A DNA stretch of 7,734 nt from CAMBDR01 sp046597185 (GTDB taxonomy: Bacteria > Pseudomonadota > Gammaproteobacteria > Burkholderiales > Burkholderiaceae_D), in assembly GCA_046597185.1 (NCBI GenBank), contig JBKJLF010000816.1:1-7734 (forward strand), given 5' to 3'. Below, piece after piece: positions 1 to 4,720 of this stretch. Each line of letters begins with the position of its first letter. The first letter of the stretch is position 1. Both the position numbers and the translations under genes were made by a program. Below the pieces are notes generated by a model. It did not search any database, was not told where the DNA came from, and saw nothing but the letters and a program-made list of their open reading frames with translations.

Positions 1-58
1 GTGGAATTACCGTCTGAAGCCGCATGAGCCACTTTCCTAGTATTTTTAATTGTTCAAG

Positions 59-355
59 TTATTTTTGCTCAATTCCCAAGCGTTCGACCAAGGTCAGTAC
101 GGCCGGGCTATCTGGCCCACGGTCGCAAAAATCGCCGACAAAAATCAAAGTGCGACCGTTGGGATGCTCCCCGTCCTGGTCGTACCCGAGGTGCTGCAGC
201 AAACTGTTCAACGCGTCGAATTCGCCGTGAATGTCACCGATGATATCCAATGGGCCGGGGGGAAGAGATTGGATCAAGGCTGGGGCGGCGGCGATTTTGC
301 CGGACTCAGTTTTGGACCCATTGGGTAAGTTAGCTTCAATTTCCGACTGATTCAT
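59..355 (-). pseudogene. truncated metallophosphoesterase (N-terminal remnant)
   Basis: This is the N-terminal part of a calcineurin-like metallophosphoesterase, a family of dinuclear-metal phosphatases that includes PrpE/ApaH-like enzymes. The 98-residue product has the first metal-binding motif, GDIHGEFDAL (residues 40-49), and the second, GDFCDRGPDS (74-83). It then stops with TAA at 61-59 after VERLGIEQK. Family members are usually well over 200 residues and need a following GNHE motif and further histidines. None of these can be found in any frame in the 58 bases left before the window edge, so the product should lack a complete metal site. I chose the ATG at 355 because GGAAG lies 7 bases before it; an ATG further out at 430 has no such site. 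The remnant lies 255 bp behind the membrane protein gene on the same strand. It could be a true pseudogene or a gene cut by a rearrangement just outside the window. Confidence 0.65.
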
Positions 356-470
356 GTGTTTCTTCCATTGCAAGGTCAAGGCGCAGTATAACCTGTTTAT
401 GCAAGCTGGCAGCTTATCGTGAAGCACCATTTAAACCAAACTCTTGCCATGGGCCATGGTGGTACCAATT

Positions 471-500
471 AAAAATCAGCTCTGTCAGCAAGACTGCTGA
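471..500 (-). terminator. weak candidate intrinsic terminator
   Basis: Read on the minus strand, TCAGC (500-496) can pair with GCTGA (480-476), which is followed at once by five T (475-471). The loop is 15 nt, and a competing smaller hairpin, TCAGCA-gtct-TGCTGA (500-485), overlaps it. It lies about 110 nt beyond the stop codon of the membrane protein gene and could end the glycosyltransferase/membrane protein transcript. The stem is short, so this is only a candidate. The rest of 356-610 shows no gene and no convincing promoter. Confidence 0.25.
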
Positions 501-583
501 AGACTTAAAGTTGCATTTACAATACATGCTACGAATTGAGGCGGTAACCATTTTGTTGAAAAGAAACGAGGGGAGGGGTGGTT

Positions 584-607
584 CTGGCCAGACCGAAGTC
601 TGGCCAG
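584..607 (-). terminator. UUCG-loop hairpin after stop; possible terminator or 3'-end stabiliser
   Basis: CTGGCCAGAC and GTCTGGCCAG form a perfect 10-bp stem. On the minus strand the loop is TTCG closed by a C-G pair, which in RNA is the very stable cUUCGg tetraloop. The stem begins three bases after the stop codon of the membrane protein (613-611). It is followed by a C-rich stretch, not a U-tract, so it does not match a standard intrinsic terminator. It may pause polymerase, protect the 3' end, or act with the weak terminator candidate further downstream. Confidence 0.45.
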
Positions 608-610
608 GCG

Positions 611-1096
611 TTACATCGGTTCTTTGTGGGTGAACCAAAACAGACCAGCCGCCACGCCGGTAAAAGTCCAATAATCGGTGGGCGCAAACCAAATCCAGTG
701 TTTATGCCAGGGCACATGCACCGGGTCGAAATTGGCGACGCCAAAGGCCGGGTTGCAAACAAACCACAAAAAGTCTTCACTAATCCAGAATGTCATCACA
801 CAAGCCGCAACCCGCAATTGCAACTTCCAGCTCCAGCGTTGCATGAAAAAGAAGGAAAAGTTAAAAACTAGTGTAATAAAGGTGAATAACCATGCATGGT
901 AACCAGTCATCGCGCGCCCGCCCCAGAAAATATCGAGCAACCAATGTTTCTCAATACGCCAGGTGGGTAAATTGGCGGCCCAGCCTGCTGCACCCTCGAT
1001 CTGGATTTCCACATTGGCGAAAAAATAGCCTAGTACCAGTAGCCAAAATAGCGTCAGGCCAAGCCGTAAATTGGGGTTAAAGGTAGATGGATTCAT
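611..1096 (-). CDS. conserved four-helix membrane protein of unknown function
   Basis: The 161-residue product is rich in Trp and Phe, with probable membrane helices at about 12-30, 66-85, 92-113 and 141-157. Polar motifs that look conserved lie between or at the ends of the helices: EGAAGWAANLPTWR (34-47), GYHAW (65-69), SEDFLWFVCNP (106-116) and PWHKHW (129-134). The Glu/Asp and His residues near the membrane could bind a metal or a lipid head group, but this is inference. I recall an uncharacterised membrane family carrying the EG..GWA..LPTWR signature and know no assigned function. The ATG at 1096-1094 overlaps the TGA of the glycosyltransferase (ATGA) and has GGAG five bases before it, inside the end of that gene. 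This start is preferred over one nine codons upstream. The overlap implies translational coupling, so a role in handling or modifying the glycolipid product is plausible but unproven. Confidence 0.85.
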   Translation of the reverse strand: MNPSTFNPNLRLGLTLFWLLVLGYFFANVEIQIEGAAGWAANLPTWRIEKHWLLDIFWGGRAMTGYHAWLFTFITLVFNFSFFFMQRWSWKLQLRVAACVMTFWISEDFLWFVCNPAFGVANFDPVHVPWHKHWIWFAPTDYWTFTGVAAGLFWFTHKEPM

Positions 1097-2235
1097 CGCA
1101 ACTCCGGTTCCGGGCCACGACAAACAATTGCCAATACCGTTTGTGCCGCCTTGCCACGCCCCAGCAAAGTGGCTTTGGCACGCATATCGGCCAGTTTTTC
1201 CGGATGGTCGAGTAGAAAACGCACTCGATACTCCAGCGTCACATCATCAAACGCTTTCAAGGCCACGCCTTGTTCGAGCAAATAATCGGCATTGCGCTCT
1301 TCTTGCCCTGGAATGGGCGAATTGACGATCATCGGCAAACCCATAGCCAGACATTCCGAGGTGGTTAAACCGCCCGGTTTGGTGATCACCAAATCCGAAC
1401 AAGCCATTAATTTTTCTACCTCATTGGTAAACCCTTGCGCCAGCAGCCTGCCGGGGTAGCGTGCAGCCAGAATTTGCAAGGCAGCCAGTGCTGTTTCATT
1501 TTTACCGGCCAGCGCAATCAATTGAAAATCTCCTTCCAGGCCCAATAAGCGTGCGGCGATGGTATCCATACTGCCCAAACCTGCGCCGCCACCCATCAAT
1601 AGTATGGTTTTACGGCTGGCATCAATACCAAAGCTGGCGGCGCATGCGGCGCGGTCCTGCGTGGCACTGAATGCTGGCATAATCGGAATGCCCGAAACAT
1701 GAATTTTATCGCTCGCAATCCCTTGCGCACGCATGCGAAAGGCGACTTCTTCATTGGCGGCAAAATAACCCGCCATGTGTTCATGCACCCACATCCGGTG
1801 CAAGTCAAAATCAGTCACTTGCACCCACACCGGGCAATGCAAGCGGTCTTTGCGAATCAGGCGCGAGAGCATTTCAGCCGGTAAAAAATGGGTGCAAATG
1901 ATGGCATCGGGCTTAAAAGTCACAATTTCCTTTAATAAATCTTGCGCATTCCAGCGCTCCAAGCCACGCCGCACTTTTTCCATCGCACTATCGGCTTGCG
2001 CTTCATTGGTGGAATGGTATAAATACCCCCATAAACCCGGCGATTTATTGACCAATTTAATATAAAAATCCGTGTACAACTTGCGAAAGCCGGATGTAAC
2101 ATAATTCATCACATCCAAATGGGTGGCTTCGATCTGGTAGCCTGGGTCACCCGCAAAGGCGCGCAGGGCTTCAGCCGCACGCATATGGCCGGCACCAGCG
2201 GAGACGCTTAAGATTAAAATTCTTTTCGGTGTCAT
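1093..2235 (-). CDS. MurG-like GT28 glycosyltransferase, MGDG-synthase/diacylglycerol glycosyltransferase type
   Basis: The 380-residue product belongs to the GT-B fold family of MurG, plant MGDG synthase and UgtP (UDP-sugar to diacylglycerol, polyprenyl or similar lipid acceptors, at the inner face of the membrane). The N-terminal acceptor domain (about 1-190) has the glycine loop SAGAGHMRAAEAL (12-24) and THFLPAEML (115-123). The C-terminal donor domain has MGGGAGLG (214-221), the nucleotide-sugar motif TKPGGLTTSECLAMGLPMI (285-303) and PIPGQEERN (307-315). This combination points to an MGDG-synthase N-domain plus a GT28 C-domain. The sugar and acceptor cannot be read from the sequence. There is no signal peptide or clear membrane helix, as expected for a peripheral enzyme. 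The start at 2235 is set by family alignment (the protein begins just before RILIL). An ATG four codons upstream (2247) is equally possible, and neither has a visible ribosome binding site. It is the first gene of a two-gene operon with the membrane protein. Confidence 0.85.
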   Translation of the reverse strand: MTPKRILILSVSAGAGHMRAAEALRAFAGDPGYQIEATHLDVMNYVTSGFRKLYTDFYIKLVNKSPGLWGYLYHSTNEAQADSAMEKVRRGLERWNAQDLLKEIVTFKPDAIICTHFLPAEMLSRLIRKDRLHCPVWVQVTDFDLHRMWVHEHMAGYFAANEEVAFRMRAQGIASDKIHVSGIPIMPAFSATQDRAACAASFGIDASRKTILLMGGGAGLGSMDTIAARLLGLEGDFQLIALAGKNETALAALQILAARYPGRLLAQGFTNEVEKLMACSDLVITKPGGLTTSECLAMGLPMIVNSPIPGQEERNADYLLEQGVALKAFDDVTLEYRVRFLLDHPEKLADMRAKATLLGRGKAAQTVLAIVCRGPEPELR

Positions 2236-2328
2236 AAGAAAGTTCATACAAGTTGAAGAGTTAAGGGACGGGGCAAAGCATAGCATGACGTATGCTGGAT
2301 GCGGCATCGCAGCAAAATATTTGTGTTG

Positions 2329-2365
2329 TTGCAGTTGCTTACAATCTAAATGCAAGCAAGTGCAA
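2329..2365. promoter_or_regulatory. 12-bp inverted repeat, operator-like
   Basis: TTGCAGTTGCTT (2329-2340) and AAGCAAGTGCAA (2354-2365) are inverted copies that differ at one position and are separated by 13 bp. The site lies in the gap between the divergent glycosyltransferase and msrB genes, about 42 bp before the extended -10 box of msrBA. Its place and symmetry suit a dimeric regulator acting on one or both operons. No regulator gene lies in the window and I do not recognise the consensus. It could also fold as a hairpin in a minus-strand leader. Confidence 0.4.
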
Positions 2366-2384
2366 GGAAATGCAAACTGGCAAG
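2351..2384 (+). repeat. TGCAA direct repeats with exact 10-bp spacing
   Basis: TGCAA occurs at 2351, 2361 and 2371, followed by a weaker GGCAAG at 2379-2384. The exact 10-bp spacing puts the boxes on the same face of the helix, about 50 to 70 bp before the expected msrB transcription start. The first two boxes are also part of the inverted repeat at 2329-2365. They may be a binding array for an activator or just a short degenerate tandem repeat. Confidence 0.4.
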
Positions 2385-2406
2385 ACTAAAGCACAAGAGC
2401 AAATAC

Positions 2407-2415
2407 TGATATGAT
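2407..2415 (+). promoter_or_regulatory. extended -10 promoter for msrBA
   Basis: TGATATGAT fits the extended -10 form TGnTATAAT with one mismatch (TATGAT at 2410-2415). No good -35 box lies 16-18 bp upstream, which is common for extended -10 promoters and for those needing an activator. Transcription would start near 2422, leaving a leader of about 45 nt before the msrB ATG at 2467. Confidence 0.5.
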
Positions 2416-2466
2416 AGATTTGCTCAGCATGCTGGTTTTTTGAGGTCTTACTTTTATGGAGTTGTT

Positions 2467-2976
2467 ATGAATCGTCGTCAATCGTTACTGGGGTTAATTG
2501 GCTTGGGGTCGAGCTTGGGTTTCATGTCGTTTGCCAAATCGGGATATGCCGCCTCCGCCATTACCGCACTCAACAAACCGCATGCGGAATGGAAAAAAAT
2601 ATTGCCGGAAAATAGTTACGCGGTCTTGTTTGAAGAAAACACCGAGCGCCCCGGAAGCAGCCCATTAAACACGGAAAAGCGTGCTGGCCATTTTGTTTGC
2701 GCCGCCTGCTATTTGCCGCTATTCAAAAGCGAGTTTAAATTTGACAGTGGCACGGGTTGGCCCAGTTTTTTTGACGTATTGCCCAATGCAATTGGTAAAA
2801 AAGAAGATAAAAAGTTGTTTTCAACCCGTACCGAATACCATTGCGCCCGTTGTGGCGGTCATCAAGGCCATGTTTTTGATGATGGCCCGAAACCAACCGG
2901 GCTGCGTTACTGCAACAACGGTTTGGCCTTGAAATTTATCCCCGCTACTGAAAAATTACCGGAGTTGCGCTCATGA
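2467..2976 (+). CDS. msrB: peptide-methionine (R)-S-oxide reductase MsrB, Tat-exported
   Basis: MsrB reduces the R-diastereomer of methionine sulfoxide in proteins. The 169-residue product starts with a twin-arginine signal (NRRQSLLGL at 2-10, hydrophobic core, likely cleavage after GYA at residue 28), so it should act in the periplasm. The domain (about 38-160) has the structural zinc pairs CAAC (78-81) and CARC (126-129), GTGWPSF (95-101), the HxxH pair GGHQGHVF (130-137), and the catalytic Cys149 in RYCNNGLALKF. In the Neisseria PilB MsrB domain a resolving Cys sits in SGCGWPSF; here that position is Thr, so regeneration probably uses another thiol or a reductant directly. The ATG at 2467 has GGAG five bases upstream and places the RR motif at the very N-terminus; a TTG at 2440 is a weaker alternative. 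The last codons carry the msrA ribosome binding site, and its TGA overlaps the msrA ATG. Confidence 0.95.
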   Translation: MNRRQSLLGLIGLGSSLGFMSFAKSGYAASAITALNKPHAEWKKILPENSYAVLFEENTERPGSSPLNTEKRAGHFVCAACYLPLFKSEFKFDSGTGWPSFFDVLPNAIGKKEDKKLFSTRTEYHCARCGGHQGHVFDDGPKPTGLRYCNNGLALKFIPATEKLPELRS

Positions 2977-3626
2977 AATCCTTGTATCGCTCATTGCGTC
3001 ACGTATTGCTCAATTCAATTGCCGTCGGTATCACTAGCCTGGTTTGCCTGATGGGTGTGAATGCCCAGGCCGAAAGTGCCAGCGCCAAAGCACCCGTGCC
3101 CAAGGCGGCCACCGCCGTGTTTGCCGGAGGTTGTTTTTGGTGCGTCGAAGCGGATTTTGAAAAATTGCCCGGCGTACTGGCGGCAGAGTCGGGCTACACG
3201 GGCGGAAAAACCTTAAACCCGACTTACCATGATGTCAGCGCAGGCGGTACTGGCCATAGCGAAGCGGTCAAGGTGACCTATGATCCGACCAAAGTGAGTT
3301 ATGCCACACTGCTCGATTATTTTTGGCACCATATCGACCCAACCGTCAAAGACAAGCAGTTTTGCGACACAGGTAATCAATATCGCAGCGCAATCTATTA
3401 CAAGGACGAAGCGCAAAAAGCGCTGGTTGAAGCGAGTAAGGCAGCGCTTTTAAAGTCGGGAAAATTGAAGGAAATTCACACTGAAATCGCACCGGAAACC
3501 GTGTTTTATCCGGCTGAAGAATATCATCAGGATTATTACAAAAAGAATCCGGTGCGGTATAAATATTATCGTTACAATTGCGGACGTGATGCACGGGTTG
3601 CTGAAGTGTGGGGCAAAGCACACTGA
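2973..3626 (+). CDS. msrA: peptide-methionine (S)-S-oxide reductase MsrA, exported
   Basis: MsrA reduces the S-diastereomer of methionine sulfoxide and complements the MsrB before it. The 217-residue product has a Sec-type signal peptide: basic start, hydrophobic stretch at about 11-29, AQA cleavage near residue 33, and no twin arginine or lipobox. The mature domain has the catalytic motif GGCFWCVEA (52-60; nucleophile Cys54, acid Glu59), GYTGGK (74-79), GTGHSEAV (92-99), GNQYRSAIYY (134-143) and YPAEEYHQDYYKKNP (179-193). Cys203 in YNCGRD is a possible resolving cysteine, as is Cys57 of the CFWC pair. The ATG at 2973 overlaps the msrB stop (ATGA) with GGAG eight bases upstream, so the pair is one coupled operon. 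This is a separate-gene version of the fused MsrAB found in some bacteria. No clear terminator follows. Confidence 0.96.
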   Translation: MKSLYRSLRHVLLNSIAVGITSLVCLMGVNAQAESASAKAPVPKAATAVFAGGCFWCVEADFEKLPGVLAAESGYTGGKTLNPTYHDVSAGGTGHSEAVKVTYDPTKVSYATLLDYFWHHIDPTVKDKQFCDTGNQYRSAIYYKDEAQKALVEASKAALLKSGKLKEIHTEIAPETVFYPAEEYHQDYYKKNPVRYKYYRYNCGRDARVAEVWGKAH

Positions 3627-3771
3627 TTGGCCTGGCCGCTGATGGCCTGTTTTGGGATGTGTCAGGGTGTGTGGGAAATGATTTGATCGGCTATACTGCC
3701 AACATCATCTCTCACTTGCCCGATACCATGACCGCCTCAACCAAGCCACTTCGATACCTGATTCGCCCCTC

Positions 3772-3816
3772 ACCTAATCCACCCAATCCACCCAATCCAC
3801 ACCATCTACCCCGTCA
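3772..3816 (+). repeat. 9-bp tandem repeat, about five units
   Basis: Five units follow each other: ACCTAATCC, ACCCAATCC, ACCCAATCC, ACACCATCT and ACCCCGTCA. In the frame of the decarboxylase N-terminal remnant they encode T-stop-S, TQS, TQS, TPS and TPS, a Ser/Thr linker in front of LDPVDAQDW. In the first unit the Gln codon CAA has become TAA (3775-3777). Confidence 0.7.
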
Positions 3817-4311
3817 CTTGACCCGGTTGACGCACAAGACTGGGCGGCTTTTGATGTCGCCACAACTTGCACCAAAATTGCGCGGTATCGAACGTGCCGA
3901 TTCGATTGCCTTCGATTTTCACAAATGGATGCAAGTGCCCTACGATGCAGGCTTCATTTTGGTGCGTGACGGCGCGCTGCACCATGATACCTTCGCGCAA
4001 CCCACCACGTATTTACGTCGTGATACCCGGGGTGCGGCCGCTGGTTCACCCTGGCCATGCGACTTTGGCCCCGATTTATCGCGTGGTTTCCGGGCTTTAA
4101 AGACCTGGATGACGATTAAGACCTATGGCGTCGAACGATTGGGCCAGGTTATGGCCGCAACCTACGATCTGGCACAGTACTTGCTTAATGAAATTCAAGC
4201 TTGCCCGAAATTGGAATTGATGGCCCCAGTGAATCTGAATATTGTTTGCTTTCGCTATCGTCCGCTCAAATCTGACGATTCAGGCAGGCATCGCGAGCTT
4301 GATTTGGCCGC

Positions 4312-4338
4312 CTTGAATGCGATGAATGCGATGAATGC
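4312..4338 (+). repeat. 9-bp tandem triplication inside the decarboxylase remnant
   Basis: CTTGAATGC is followed by two exact copies of GATGAATGC, encoding LNA-MNA-MNA in the open frame. The unit keeps the frame and probably arose by slippage. It lies in the variable segment between VNLNIVCFRYR and the final conserved block. Confidence 0.6.
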
Positions 4339-4524
4339 CGAGCTGATTATTCAATTGCATGAGTCGGGCATTGCCTTACCATCCGCCACCACCCTGGGTG
4401 GGCAATTGGTGATGCGGGCAGCGTTGTTTAATCATTGAACCCAGGTGTAAGATGTGGATGGCTTGCTTGCCGCTTGTTTGCGCCTGGGGGGGCATTACAG
4501 AATGCCACTCAATAAATTGAGGGC

Positions 4525-4552
4525 AAAAAAAAGCCCACATAATTTGTGGGCT
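4525..4552 (-). terminator. intrinsic terminator of the metalloprotease gene
   Basis: On the minus strand AGCCCACA (4552-4545), loop AATTA, and TGTGGGCT (4539-4532) form a perfect 8-bp stem. With the last base of the stem, eight consecutive T (4532-4525) follow. This is a textbook rho-independent terminator, 168 nt beyond the metalloprotease stop. Read from the plus strand the same stem is followed only by CGAATTCTATTT, so any effect on the decarboxylase remnant would be weak. Confidence 0.85.
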
Positions 4553-4582
4553 CGAATTCTATTTCCAGTTGGAGATAGAGGA

Positions 4583-4604
4583 GACAGGTGGAATTATGCC
4601 TGTC
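4583..4604. repeat. small inverted repeat in the intergenic/3' UTR
   Basis: GACAGG (4583-4588) and CCTGTC (4599-4604) are perfect inverted copies separated by 10 nt, with one more possible G-U pair inside. It lies between the terminator and the GATATT array, so it would be part of the 3' untranslated end of the metalloprotease mRNA. No function can be assigned. Confidence 0.4.
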
Positions 4605-4640
4605 AGCAATCTATTCGTCCAATTTATCTTTGAGATTTCA

Positions 4641-4711
4641 GATATTTTCATTGTGAATATCTCGCCGCTGAATCGGCCCTTGAGATATTCAATCGAGAAA
4701 TATCAGATATT
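4641..4711. repeat. array of five alternating GATATT/AATATC hexamers with nested hairpin
   Basis: GATATT occurs at 4641, 4684 and 4706, and its complement AATATC at 4656 and 4699. Two 21-bp dyads with the same form, GATATT-N9-AATATC, result (4641-4661 and 4684-4704). The inner arms of the two dyads also pair with each other: TGAATATCTC (4654-4663) with GAGATATTCA (4682-4691), a perfect 10-bp stem enclosing a further GCCG/CGGC pairing. The array lies just past the metalloprotease stop codon. With the terminator and the small inverted repeat it fills the 282-bp gap at 4439-4720, where I see no gene. Confidence 0.55.
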
Positions 4712-4720
4712 CATCTACCC

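Larger units (their letters stand above)
3728..4489 (+). pseudogene. decayed group II PLP-dependent decarboxylase, internally deleted
   Basis: The open part (about 3848-4435) matches the C-terminal half of the group II pyridoxal-phosphate decarboxylases (aromatic amino acid/glutamate decarboxylase type, normally about 450-500 residues). It contains LAPKLRGIERADSIAFDFHKW, with the PLP lysine in HKW at about 3925, then VPYDAGFILVRDGA, a Gly/Arg-rich segment, VNLNIVCFRYR and SGIALPSATTLGGQLVMRA. It begins without the usual N-terminal two thirds. Another frame at 3811-3858 reads PSLDPVDAQDWAAFDVA, which resembles the start of such enzymes (LDP-DWxAF). About 0.7 kb between the two pieces therefore seems deleted, with the junction near 3848-3860. 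The stop at 4436-4438 falls where the family has NHRT, and after it the same frame reads TQV, TAA (4448-4450), DVDGLLAACLRLG, a typical helical end. A reading frame with a start at 3608 or 3728 is open for over 200 codons, but the protein would lack most of the PLP-binding core. The ATG at 3728 is the likely original start region. Confidence 0.75.

Noticed and set aside
447..459. CCATGG-G-CCATGG symmetric 13-mer
   Set aside because: It is two chance-size palindromes with no partner site or gene context. A nearby 8-codon minus-strand frame starting at its ATG has no ribosome binding site.
414..780. Overlapping minus-strand frames between the metallophosphoesterase remnant and the membrane protein
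   Set aside because: Their products have no domain-like features. One crosses the UUCG hairpin and overlaps the 3' end of the membrane protein gene, and neither has a start with a ribosome binding site.
2236..2355. Upstream extension of the glycosyltransferase to a TTG at 2355
   Set aside because: The extra 40 residues are not protein-like for this family, which begins just before the RILIL strand, and they would cross the operator-like repeat.
3629..3652. GGCC-gctgat-GGCC followed by TGTTTT as an msrBA terminator
   Set aside because: The stem is only 4 bp, too weak to call.
3692..3697. TATACT as a -10 box for the decarboxylase
   Set aside because: It has no -35 match at 16-18 bp, no TG extension, and no ribosome binding site before the ATG at 3728.
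3608..4438. A 276-codon frame taken as an intact gene
   Set aside because: Its first 80 codons have no decarboxylase character and overlap the end of msrA. The true N-terminal remnant lies in another frame, and the C-terminal tail is cut by two stops.
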